A stretch of 23,379 nucleotides of DNA from an uncultured Oscillospiraceae bacterium (GTDB taxonomy: Bacteria > Bacillota > Clostridia > Oscillospirales > Oscillospiraceae). The notes under the pieces are model-generated. The model did not search any database, was not told where the DNA came from, and saw nothing but the letters and a program-made list of their open reading frames with translations. Both the position numbers and the translations under genes were made by a program. How positions within the stretch are numbered: the stretch's first letter is position 1; every line of letters begins with the position of its first letter. The stretch spans positions 1 to 23,379 of the forward strand of contig CAAEKI010000039.1 in NCBI GenBank assembly GCA_900756495.1. The letters are read 5' to 3'. Of this stretch, positions 1 to 6,006 are shown one piece after another.

Positions 1-244
1 CTGGGGGCCGATGGGCCCGGCCGGCCCGGTAGGACCGATCTCACCTGCGGCGCCGTCTGCGCCTCTGGGGATGACGAAGTCCAGCACGTGGTTGGGCTGC
101 CCGGTTGTATCGATGACTGCGGCGTCCGTACCAGGCTCACTGGTGGTCGTGCTGCGGACTGTGATTGTGTCGGCGGTGCCGGTGGCGCCGTCATTACCTG
201 TAGCGCCGGTTGCCCCGGTCAGCCCGGTAGGTCCGGTTGGCCCA
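1..244 (-). pseudogene. 3' part of a split collagen-like protein gene (no start codon; runs off left edge)
   Basis: On the minus strand the frame ending exactly at base 1 reads Gly-Pro-Thr / Gly-Ala-Thr collagen triplets (about 238 down to 180), then a non-repetitive block containing TADTITVRSTTT and NHVLDFVIPRGADG, then collagen triplets again to the edge. Blocks of this kind are common in clostridial collagen-like surface proteins. No ATG or GTG with a ribosome binding site precedes the repeats: upstream the sequence becomes the tail of the recombinase gene in another reading frame. The missing 5' part is the minus-strand ORF at 4809-5255, which breaks at the same codon phase. Seen: frame, repeats, absence of a start. 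Inferred: the two are halves of one gene. It is probably not translated in the present arrangement. Confidence 0.8.
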
Positions 245-266
245 GTAGGGGCAGTGGTTCTGGCGC
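229..266. other. Left attachment site (hybrid att) of the serine-recombinase element
   Basis: The core CCAGTAGGG at 242-250 is repeated exactly at 4822-4830. Bases 229-244 belong to the collagen gene; bases from about 247 rightward (GCAGTGG at 251-257, GGCGC at 262-266) belong to the element. The predicted crossover dinucleotide is GT at 245-246. The 9-bp repeat alone would be weak evidence in a Gly-X-Thr repeat, but joining the element ends gives a palindromic attP centred on this GT. Confidence 0.7.
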
Positions 267-277
267 AACAGGGGCGG

Positions 278-1858
278 TCAGGGTACAGAAAAGCGGAAGC
301 GGATTTCCACGCTGTTGTCTCCCACTAGGATGGTATCCACAAGGGCTGCCAGCAGGCCGCGGTCCAGTTCCTCTACGGTGGCGCGCTCCAGAAAAGATGT
401 CAGGTTGGGAGAGCGCGCTGAAGCCGTATCGGCAGACTCGCTCAGCGCCTTCTGCAGACGCCGGACAACCTGCTCCAGCTGTGCGCTTTGATGTTCCAGG
501 CGGACTCCTATGCGCAGGTAGTCCTCGCGGGTAACAGCGCCGCTTTTCCAGTCCAGGTAGAGCTCATCCCGGACAGCCTGAAGGCGCTCCAATTCCCGTA
601 CCCTCTGCTGCAGCAGTTTGTCCAGGCGCTCAAAGCTCCCCGGCTCCGCCGGGGTCCGGCGGAGCGCCTCGGCCAGGGCTGCCAGGTTCTCCAGCCGGGC
701 AATTTGGGTTTGGAGAGCCGTGAGGACAGCCCTCTCAAGAAAATCTGCACGGATGGCGTGCTTGCCGCAGTAGCGCCCGCCCTTGTCCTGGTAAGTCCGG
801 CACTGATAATAGACATAGCCTTTGGCGGCATGGCGGTGCATGGCCCGTCCGCAGCTCGCGCAGCGGACAAAACCGGAGAGCGGGTAGACGGCCCTGCCGC
901 CCGGCGGAACCCGGGCTTTTTTGGCGGAGAGGGCCTGAACGGCGTCAAAGAGGGAGCGCTCTATCAGAGGTTCCTGAGTGTCCACCGCAATAAACCAGTC
1001 CTCCGGAGGGACCTGAACCCGATCGTGGACCTTGTAGCTTACCACGCGCTGCCGCCCCTGTACCATGTCTCCGACATAGACCCGGTTGTGCAGAATATCC
1101 CGCACAGTCTTGGCGCACCACAGGCCGTCATTGGATGAGGCGTGAGGGTTTTCATAGCGGAGGCCTCCGGCGCGCTTATAGGCGGTAGGGTTGGGAATAC
1201 CCAGATCGTTGAGCCGCAGGGCAATTCCGCGGCTGCTCAGCCCCTCCTGGGCATACCAGACGAAAATATGGCGAACGACCTGAGCTGCCTCGCCGTCCGG
1301 CAAAAGGCGGTTCCGGTTTTCCGGATCCTTTCGGTAGCCATATGGGGCAAACGCGCCGATGAACTCTCCGCGGCGCCGCTTGGTGTCGAAGGTGCGGCGA
1401 ATATCGCTGGAGGTTTTGGCGGCATAGCGGTCGTTCATCAGCCCGCTGATGGGGATCTCCAGGCCGTGTATCATCTCCGGATTGAGAAAGCTGTCCACCC
1501 TGGGTTCTCCCAAGGCGATGAAGCGGGTGCCGTGGAGGGGAAAAAAGGACTCCAGAAAGTACCCCTGGTCCGAATAATTGCGAAAGGCGCGGGAGAGATT
1601 TTTGCAGACCACACAATTAATCCGTCCGGTCCTGATATCCTGGAGCATCCGCTGAAATTCCGGCCGGTCATAGTCGGTGCCTGAGACGCCGTCGTCCACA
1701 TACTGTCCACACAGAATGTATTCTCCCTGGAAGCTGGCCGCCAGGAATTCGGCGATGATTTTCTTCTGATTGACGACGCTGAGACTTTCGTCATTTCCAT
1801 CCTCACGGGAGAGCCGGATGTAGGCCGCCACCCGCCAGGGGCCGGCTTGGGGCGCCAC
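278..1858 (-). CDS. Large serine recombinase (site-specific integrase/excisionase)
   Basis: 526 aa. The N-terminal resolvase-type catalytic domain (about 9-155) has the motif YIRLSRED with nucleophile Ser17 and Arg15, DDGVSG (55-60) and NLSRAFRN with Arg90 and Arg93. A recombinase DNA-binding domain follows (about 165-270, containing APYGYRKD). Next comes a zinc ribbon with Cys333, Cys336, Cys353 and Cys364, then a coiled-coil-rich C terminus (about 385-475). The size and order match clostridial large serine recombinases of the TnpX/TndX type, which act on short attP/attB sites through a 2-bp crossover and need no accessory protein to integrate. The start is GTG with no clear Shine-Dalgarno, 6 bp after the stop of the small upstream ORF, so translation is probably coupled. 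The gene runs toward the nearby left attachment site, as is usual for these integrases. All catalytic residues checked are present. Confidence 0.95.
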   Translation of the reverse strand: MAPQAGPWRVAAYIRLSREDGNDESLSVVNQKKIIAEFLAASFQGEYILCGQYVDDGVSGTDYDRPEFQRMLQDIRTGRINCVVCKNLSRAFRNYSDQGYFLESFFPLHGTRFIALGEPRVDSFLNPEMIHGLEIPISGLMNDRYAAKTSSDIRRTFDTKRRRGEFIGAFAPYGYRKDPENRNRLLPDGEAAQVVRHIFVWYAQEGLSSRGIALRLNDLGIPNPTAYKRAGGLRYENPHASSNDGLWCAKTVRDILHNRVYVGDMVQGRQRVVSYKVHDRVQVPPEDWFIAVDTQEPLIERSLFDAVQALSAKKARVPPGGRAVYPLSGFVRCASCGRAMHRHAAKGYVYYQCRTYQDKGGRYCGKHAIRADFLERAVLTALQTQIARLENLAALAEALRRTPAEPGSFERLDKLLQQRVRELERLQAVRDELYLDWKSGAVTREDYLRIGVRLEHQSAQLEQVVRRLQKALSESADTASARSPNLTSFLERATVEELDRGLLAALVDTILVGDNSVEIRFRFSVP

Positions 1859-1864
1859 GGCTTG

Positions 1865-1996
1865 TCAGGAGCGGCCGCTCTTCAGCTGGATCAGGTAATC
1901 CAGCAGAAGGCGGTCCAAAGACGGGCCATCAGGGACAAAGGCAAGCGTGACGGATCGCGCCTGGCGGCAGGGGGGGCGGCTGGCGCCGTTTTTCAT
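1865..1996 (-). CDS. Small 43-aa protein coupled to the serine recombinase
   Basis: ATG at 1996 follows a strong Shine-Dalgarno (AAGGAGG, 7 nt spacing), and the TGA at 1865-1867 lies 6 bp before the recombinase GTG. The product has a basic, Cys-containing N-terminal half and a leucine-rich, possibly helical segment (DRLLLDYLIQLKSG) at its end. I do not recognise the family. The ribosome binding site is much better than that of the recombinase, so this ORF may mainly deliver ribosomes to the recombinase, or encode a small partner such as a recombination directionality factor. That function is a guess from position alone. Confidence 0.6.
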   Translation of the reverse strand: MKNGASRPPCRQARSVTLAFVPDGPSLDRLLLDYLIQLKSGRS

Positions 1997-2058
1997 GGCA
2001 GTTCCTCCTTATGTGCTGATGATAAAAACAGCTTATGCGTATGGACGCGCTGAAATGT

Positions 2059-2087
2059 TTGACAATCCTGCGGAAGTTTGCTATGCT
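2059..2087 (+). promoter_or_regulatory. Sigma-A promoter of the cargo genes
   Basis: TTGACA (2059-2064), a 17-bp spacer and TATGCT (2082-2087) form a near-consensus promoter reading toward the MmgE/PrpD-family gene at 2181. The predicted leader is about 87 nt. Confidence 0.75.
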
Positions 2088-2109
2088 AGATTCATTCAAA
2101 AGGTCATTG

Positions 2110-2136
2110 ATTTGTTGCTATGACTACAGAACAAAT
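2110..2136. promoter_or_regulatory. Inverted repeat in the cargo leader (possible operator)
   Basis: ATTTGTT (2110-2116) and AACAAAT (2130-2136) are perfectly complementary and lie just downstream of the predicted transcription start, between the promoter and the start codon. The position suits a repressor site or a weak RNA hairpin. No regulator gene is carried on the element. Confidence 0.3.
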
Positions 2137-2180
2137 AGGAAGGATATCAATACAGTTTCGCGGGAAAAAGGAGGAGAACC

Positions 2181-3548
2181 ATGGTAACCACCGAGAAGGT
2201 AGCAAAGCTCATTGTCGATTTCAAGTATGACATCATTCCGCCCAGGGGAATCGAGCAGGCCAAGGCCGCGTTTATAGATGCGGTGGGCGTCTCGCTGCTG
2301 GGCGTGCATGAGCCGGCGGAGCAGGCTCTAATGAAGTACAGCCGGGGCGGCGAGCCGGAGGCGCGGATTTGGGGTACCGGTGAGCGTACGACACTGCGCA
2401 ATGCGGTTTTGGTGAACAGCGCCTGTGTCCATGCCATTGACTATGACAACGGCGGCTCTCTGGGGCATCCCAGCTGCCTCTTCGTCCCTGCAGCGCTGGG
2501 GCTGGCAGAGAAGTTTAAAGTATCGGGCAGGCAGCTCATGGAGGCCTATGCGGTTGCTGTGGAGTTGGGCGGCCGGATGAGGGAGAGCCTGGGCGACATC
2601 CAGATGGGGGCGGGCTGGCACGCCACCTCCCTTTTGGGCCCCATGTGTGTGGCGGCCCTGGCCTCCAAGCTGATGGGACTGGATGTTCAGCAGACACGGA
2701 TGGCGCTGGCTCTGGCGGCCCCTCTGGGCAGCGGTCTGCTACAGAGCTTTGGTACCGACTCCAAGGCGCTCCAGGTGGCCCGGGCCTCTGAGAGCGGTAT
2801 TCTGGCCGCACTGCTGGCCTCCGAGGGCTGCTGCGGAGATCCGTACATATTGGAAGAGGCCAAGGGATTCTACTATGTCTATGGGCAGGAACAGGGGTCT
2901 ATCAAGCAGCTCACCTCCAATTTCGGCAAACCGGTGCTGCTGGCGGCGGAACGGGGACACTTCAAGCAGTGGCCCTGCTGCGGCGGCAACTATGAGGCCC
3001 TGAGCGCCCTCTATGACATGCTCTCCGACGGAGAGGTTTCCGCCGGAGAGGCCAATGCCAGTGAGATCACGCGGGTGGAGGTGGCAACCTCCATGAAGCC
3101 CCTGGGGCCGGTGATCCGCCTGCGTCCCAGGACTGCCGACGAGGGGAGATTCAGTCTGCCCTACAATGTGGCCAGCTGCCTGATCGACGGCAAGGTGGAT
3201 TTGGCCACGTTTACCGAGGAGAAATTCGCCCGGCCCGCCGTGCAGGAGCTGCTGAACAAGGTGGATATGGTCTGGCACCCCGAGTGCGCCGGCAAGCCCG
3301 CCCGTCTCCAGGGCGAATCCCGCTTTGTGGATGTTGTCATTTATATGAAGGACGGCCGGGTGCTGCGCAGGCATCAGGACGCCTCCAACCGCAAGCAGCT
3401 CACCGCTGAGCAGGTCTACGACAAGTTTGCCGGCGTGGCCCGCTCTGTGGGAAAAGAGGAAGAGAAGATTCAGAAGGCCATCGCGCTGGTCAAGTCCTTT
3501 GAGTCCTGTGAGGACGGCAAGGAGCTTTTGGATCTGGTCTGCGGATGA
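2181..3548 (+). CDS. MmgE/PrpD-family protein (2-methylcitrate dehydratase / cis-aconitate decarboxylase-like)
   Basis: 455 aa, the normal family length. Family-typical elements in order: HAIDYDNGG with His84, Asp87 and Asp89; GHPS with His96; GWHATS with His147; a TDSKALQVARAS block with Lys195; KQWPCCGGN (262-270); and RFSLPYNVA with Tyr328. These correspond to the pocket residues known from cis-aconitate decarboxylase and PrpD, so the enzyme is probably active on a small di- or tricarboxylate, but the substrate cannot be read from sequence. The family's usual His in the Cys-containing motif appears as Asn270. Ribosome binding site AAAGGAGG lies 9 nt before the ATG. It is the first cargo gene of the inserted element, divergent from the recombinase and followed by a lactonase-family gene. 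No methylcitrate-cycle partners (prpB, prpC) are nearby, which argues against propionate catabolism as the main role. Confidence 0.9.
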   Translation: MVTTEKVAKLIVDFKYDIIPPRGIEQAKAAFIDAVGVSLLGVHEPAEQALMKYSRGGEPEARIWGTGERTTLRNAVLVNSACVHAIDYDNGGSLGHPSCLFVPAALGLAEKFKVSGRQLMEAYAVAVELGGRMRESLGDIQMGAGWHATSLLGPMCVAALASKLMGLDVQQTRMALALAAPLGSGLLQSFGTDSKALQVARASESGILAALLASEGCCGDPYILEEAKGFYYVYGQEQGSIKQLTSNFGKPVLLAAERGHFKQWPCCGGNYEALSALYDMLSDGEVSAGEANASEITRVEVATSMKPLGPVIRLRPRTADEGRFSLPYNVASCLIDGKVDLATFTEEKFARPAVQELLNKVDMVWHPECAGKPARLQGESRFVDVVIYMKDGRVLRRHQDASNRKQLTAEQVYDKFAGVARSVGKEEEKIQKAIALVKSFESCEDGKELLDLVCG

Positions 3549-3556
3549 GAGACGAG

Positions 3557-3585
3557 GGGGCGGGAGCGGCAGATGCTCCCGCCCC
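3557..3585 (+). other. Perfect 11-bp hairpin between the two cargo genes
   Basis: GGGGCGGGAGC (3557-3567) pairs perfectly with GCTCCCGCCCC (3575-3585) around a 7-nt loop. No T-run follows, so it is more likely an mRNA-stabilising or processing hairpin, or a partial terminator, than a full intrinsic terminator. Confidence 0.5.
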
Positions 3586-3616
3586 TGCTATCATACCCCT
3601 GCAAGGAGGCGGTTTT

Positions 3617-4774
3617 ATGGGCAGGACATATCTGTATATCGGGAACCGGAAACCGGGAGACAGTGCGGAGGGCATTGCGGCATATGCCTATGACGAGGCG
3701 ACGGGCGCGCTTACCTACCTGAGAAATCAGACGGAGGGGCTCTGGGTGGGTTGTGTGCATATGGACGAGAAGAAGCGGGTCCTCTACTGCACCGATGAGC
3801 GGGAGGATCACCCGGCCTTTCGGGGCGGGGGAGGAGGGCAGGTGCTGGCCTTTTCCGTCAGTCCCGCCGATGGGAAGCTCAGTCCCTTGGGCGCCCAGCC
3901 GTCCTACGGCTCAAAACCCTCCTTCCTGACGACGGACGAAGAGGGAAAATACCTGCTGGTCACCAATCACGGAGGACGGAGATCGGTGACGCAGACCCAG
4001 CGGGATGCCGATGGCCGTATCCGGCTGAAGGTGTGCCGGGACGAGTCCTCCGTGGTGCTCTTCCCTCTGCGGGACGACGGGGGAATCCTGGAGCCGGTGG
4101 ATCTCTTCCGGCTCGATGGAGAGGGACCCAAATTCTTTCAGCTGGGGGCCCACGCCCATATTGTCCGGCGGGCTCCCGGCCGAAATTTATACGCGGTCTG
4201 CGACAAGGGGGGCGATCAGCTCTTTTTGTTCCGCGTGGACGAGGGGAGCGGGCGGCTCGTTCTCTGTGAGGGCTCGCCGTATCCGTGCAGGCCAGGTTCG
4301 GCGCCGCGCTACTGTGTCTTTCACCCAACAGAGCCCTGGCTGTATGTGAACAAGGAGGCGGAGACACTGCTCTCCTCCTTCCGCTATGATGAGGACGGGC
4401 GGCTGGAGCGCATAGAGACTGTAAATACGCTGCCGGACGGTTATCCGGCGCCGCCTGCCGACGGCCTGTCCCATACGGACCTGTGTATTGACGCCGCAGG
4501 GCGGCGCCTGTACGTTATGCTGCGTATTGCCGACATTCTCAGCGTCTACAGCATTGGAGAGAAAAATGGGGCGCTTACCCTGCTTCAGACGCTGAATACC
4601 CCGGGCGGCGGGCGGGCTTTTGCCCTTTCACCGGATGGGCGATTCCTGGCCGCAGCGTTTCCAGAGGTACATCGTGTGGATGTGTACAGCGTGGGCAGCG
4701 ACGGACGGCTGGGAGAGGTCGTTTCCTCGGCCTCCCAGCCTGCACCTGCTACGGTGAGTTTTTTTCAGTGCTGA
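3617..4774 (+). CDS. Lactonase-family beta-propeller protein (6-phosphogluconolactonase-like)
   Basis: 385 aa from the ATG at 3617, chosen because AAGGAGG lies 7 nt upstream. An earlier in-frame ATG at 3545 overlaps the preceding stop but would put the hairpin inside the gene. The sequence shows blade-like repeats of the lactonase family (seven-bladed propeller): TYLYIGN at the start, KPSFLTTDEEGKYLLVTN, QLGAHAHIV, SAPRYCVFHPTEPWLYVNKE and RAFALSPDGRFLAAA. There is no signal peptide, so it is cytoplasmic. Family members hydrolyse sugar-acid lactones such as 6-phosphogluconolactone. Here the neighbour is a PrpD-family enzyme rather than pentose-phosphate genes, so a different lactone or hydroxy-acid substrate is plausible. 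It is the last gene of the inserted element, ending 48 bp before the right core. I saw no strong terminator after it. Confidence 0.85.
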   Translation: MGRTYLYIGNRKPGDSAEGIAAYAYDEATGALTYLRNQTEGLWVGCVHMDEKKRVLYCTDEREDHPAFRGGGGGQVLAFSVSPADGKLSPLGAQPSYGSKPSFLTTDEEGKYLLVTNHGGRRSVTQTQRDADGRIRLKVCRDESSVVLFPLRDDGGILEPVDLFRLDGEGPKFFQLGAHAHIVRRAPGRNLYAVCDKGGDQLFLFRVDEGSGRLVLCEGSPYPCRPGSAPRYCVFHPTEPWLYVNKEAETLLSSFRYDEDGRLERIETVNTLPDGYPAPPADGLSHTDLCIDAAGRRLYVMLRIADILSVYSIGEKNGALTLLQTLNTPGGGRAFALSPDGRFLAAAFPEVHRVDVYSVGSDGRLGEVVSSASQPAPATVSFFQC

Positions 4775-4804
4775 TAGCATATGGCGGCATATCCGCATGC
4801 AGTT

Positions 4805-4842
4805 GCGTCTATCCCACTGCACCAGTAGGGCCGGTAGGACCT
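4805..4842. other. Right attachment site (hybrid att) of the serine-recombinase element
   Basis: The core CCAGTAGGG at 4822-4830 matches 242-250. On the element side, CCACTGC (4814-4820) is the exact complement of GCAGTGG found next to the left core, and GCGTC (4805-4809) partly mirrors GGCGC there. On the collagen side, GGGCC (4828-4832) and GGACCT (4837-4842) mirror GGCCC and AGGTCC left of the left core. Predicted crossover GT at 4825-4826. Confidence 0.7.
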
Positions 4843-5255
4843 GTGGCGCCAGTGGAGCCGGTAACACCAGTAGGACCGGTAGGACCGGTAATGCTGGCAC
4901 CCGTAGCACCGGTGGGGCCGGTAGGGCCGGTGACACCAGTCGCACCCGTTGCGCCGGTAGGCCCGGTGGGGCCGGTGACACTGAGACCAATGGGGCCTGT
5001 GGCGCCGGTAGGACCGGTGATACCCGTTGCGCCGGTCGCCCCTGTGGCGCCTGTCGCTCCTATGGGGCCCTGCGGCCCTGCAGGGCCCTGAGCCCCGGTT
5101 GCACCGGTGGGGCCGGTAGGACCTGGAATGGGGACGATGGAGACAGTGCAGGGTTCGGGACAGGGAGGGGGACAGGAAGAACCCGGGGGTGTACAACCAC
5201 AGCCGGGTGTGGATGAAGCGCAGGGATTAAATTCCCTGCCGCGGTAAATGTTCAT
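4809..5255 (-). CDS. 5' part of the split collagen-like surface protein (truncated, 148 aa)
   Basis: The ATG at 5255 has GGAGG about 10 nt upstream. Residues 1-44 are a Cys- and Pro-rich leader (Cys12, 19, 21, 28, 32, 36) without a classical signal peptide, followed by about 34 Gly-X-Thr triplets (mostly GPT and GAT). The ORF ends abruptly as GPTGAVG and TAG: the last three residues and the stop are encoded by sequence of the inserted element. Intact relatives in clostridia continue with more triplets and a C-terminal block like the one at 1-244. Collagen-like proteins of this class are often spore-coat or exosporium proteins (BclA type), which is family knowledge and not shown here. The truncated product could still be made as a short collagen-like rod without its C-terminal domain. 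Confidence 0.85.
   Translation of the reverse strand: MNIYRGREFNPCASSTPGCGCTPPGSSCPPPCPEPCTVSIVPIPGPTGPTGATGAQGPAGPQGPIGATGATGATGATGITGPTGATGPIGLSVTGPTGPTGATGATGVTGPTGPTGATGASITGPTGPTGVTGSTGATGPTGPTGAVG
4812..5123 (-). repeat. Gly-X-Thr collagen triplet repeat region
   Basis: Nine-base-phased repeats of the type ACC-GGx-xCx on the minus strand encode residues 45 to the end of the 5' collagen fragment. Two breaks (GLSVTG and GASITG) interrupt the regular triplets. The array is coding, degenerate at the DNA level, and prone to slippage and assembly error. Confidence 0.9.
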
Positions 5256-5274
5256 ATGGCATGACCTCCAATCT

Positions 5275-5303
5275 CATGGTATGCTGGTTCTTGTCTGTTG
5301 GTG
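5275..5303 (-). promoter_or_regulatory. Possible sigma-K-like promoter of the collagen-like gene
   Basis: On the minus strand CACC (5303-5300), a 16-bp spacer and CATACCATG (5283-5275) match the sporulation sigma-K pattern mACm-N16-CATAnnnTA at all but the last base. The start codon is 20 bp further on, so the leader would be very short with the GGAGG near its 5' end, which is a weakness. No comparable sigma-A promoter is visible. Confidence 0.3.
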
Positions 5304-5408
5304 ACGGAGCAGGCTGCGGCGGTGGTTAAAAGAAGGTAAAAGGGGAAAGACTTCCTTAACAAGGGGTGTAGTCACTCTTAAAAATGGATTAAATCAACGG
5401 AGGGGGCC

Positions 5409-5437
5409 TTGCGCCGCCGGAGAAAAGAGTATAGAAT
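5409..5437 (+). promoter_or_regulatory. Candidate sigma-A promoter for the small Cys-tailed protein gene
   Basis: TTGCGC (5409-5414), 17-bp spacer and TAGAAT (5432-5437) lie 46 bp before the start codon at 5483. The -10 is good and the -35 is weak. Confidence 0.4.
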
Positions 5438-5482
5438 AGGGCCAGATTCCGAAAGCAATCAGTTTTAAAGGAGGTCATCCGT

Positions 5483-5899
5483 ATGGCATTTTTTGACGAT
5501 TTGAAGGATAAAACGATCGATATCGCCCAGGCGGGGGTGGCAAAGTCCAAGCAACTCATGGAGTTGGCCAAGCTGAATATGGCCAACGCCGGTGAAGAGG
5601 ACACGATCAAAAAGGCCTATTTGGAGATTGGAAAGCTTTACTATGCCGAGCGGGGCATGGCGCCTGAGGCCGCCTATGTGGCTCTGTGCGAAAAAATTAC
5701 CCAGGCCAAGATCAACATTGAGGAGAATAAGGCACGTATTGCGGAGGTCAAGAGCCAGGGAGAGGTCAAGGATGCCGATGTGAGCGCGGTGATCCATGAG
5801 GTCCCGCCGGAAGAGCCCGCCGACAGCTGTGAAGGCGGCTGCTGCTGCGGAGGGGAGGAGCCTCCGGCCGAGGAAGAGCCGCCTCAGGACGGCGAATAG
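5483..5899 (+). CDS. Conserved small protein of unknown function with a Cys-rich acidic tail
   Basis: 138 aa, with AAAGGAGG 8 nt before the ATG. Residues 1-95 are predicted to be mostly helical (starting MAFFDDLKDKTIDIAQAG and containing EIGKLYYAERG). The rest is a Pro/Glu-rich acidic tail with the cysteine cluster CEGGCCCGG. No signal peptide or membrane segment. I recognise it as a type of small protein common in Oscillospiraceae but know no function. In homologous small proteins the tail often carries a zinc-ribbon-like motif; here the Cys spacing is too tight for an ordinary zinc ribbon. Monocistronic, with its own candidate promoter and a strong terminator 11 bp after the stop. Confidence 0.85.
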   Translation: MAFFDDLKDKTIDIAQAGVAKSKQLMELAKLNMANAGEEDTIKKAYLEIGKLYYAERGMAPEAAYVALCEKITQAKINIEENKARIAEVKSQGEVKDADVSAVIHEVPPEEPADSCEGGCCCGGEEPPAEEEPPQDGE

Positions 5900-5910
5900 A
5901 CAAAACCAGA

Positions 5911-5950
5911 GGGAGGCTCTGTCCTTTGCGGACAGAGCCTCCCTTGTTTC
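5911..5950 (+). terminator. Intrinsic terminator
   Basis: A perfect 14-bp stem (GGGAGGCTCTGTCC at 5911-5924 with its complement at 5930-5943) around a 5-nt loop is followed by TTGTTTCTT. It isolates the small-protein gene from the regulator operon downstream. Confidence 0.9.
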
Positions 5951-5982
5951 TTGAGAAAATCTTGAGATTTATCAGCTAACCT
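5951..5982 (+). promoter_or_regulatory. Response-regulator direct repeat and promoter upstream of the two-component genes
   Basis: TTGAGA at 5951-5956 and again at 5962-5967 (11-bp period) is followed by TAACCT (5977-5982) as a likely -10. The same repeat, in the same position relative to a -10-like hexamer, occurs before the ABC transporter at 7793-7824. An 11-bp-spaced direct repeat overlapping the -35 region is the usual geometry for OmpR-family activators, which suggests autoregulation by the regulator encoded at 6007. Confidence 0.65.
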
Positions 5983-6006
5983 CTGTGGCAAAGGAGGGCG
6001 GAACGC

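Larger units (their letters stand above)
245..4825. mobile_element. 4.58-kb large-serine-recombinase element inserted in a collagen-like gene
   Basis: The element lies between two exact CCAGTAGGG repeats and splits a collagen-like gene. It carries a large serine recombinase whose stop codon is about 30 bp from the left end, a coupled 43-codon ORF, a divergent sigma-A promoter, an MmgE/PrpD-family gene and a lactonase-family gene ending 48 bp from the right core. No replication, conjugation, phage structural or resistance gene is present, so this is a minimal integrase-plus-metabolic-cargo cassette. Recircularised ends give a dyad-symmetric attP, and rejoined flanks restore the collagen frame. 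It could be a stand-alone integrative element or a skin-like intervening sequence that depends on developmental excision. The boundaries are predicted from sequence only. Confidence 0.75.

Noticed and set aside
11..534. Plus-strand Pro/Val/Gly-rich ORFs over the left collagen fragment and recombinase tail
   Set aside because: They are the reverse complement of Gly-X-Thr codons and of the recombinase gene, with no ribosome binding site.
488..1684. Long plus-strand ORFs opposite the recombinase
   Set aside because: No ribosome binding sites or recognisable domains; the minus strand carries a complete serine recombinase.
1997..2180. Sigma-A promoter for the recombinase on the minus strand
   Set aside because: Several weak TTG-type hexamers exist, but none has a good -10 at proper spacing. 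The recombinase may be weakly or conditionally expressed.
2120..2200. Leader peptide ORF (ATG at 2120) before the PrpD-like gene
   Set aside because: It overlaps the gene start out of frame and has no ribosome binding site.
4812..5123. Tandem repeats considered as CRISPR or as a non-coding satellite
   Set aside because: The period is 9 bp without spacers, and the frame is open and collagen-like.
4768..5216. Plus-strand ORFs of GPVAPV type and a Gly/Arg-rich ORF over the right collagen fragment
   Set aside because: Antisense shadows of the collagen repeats. The minus-strand frame has the ATG, ribosome binding site and leader.
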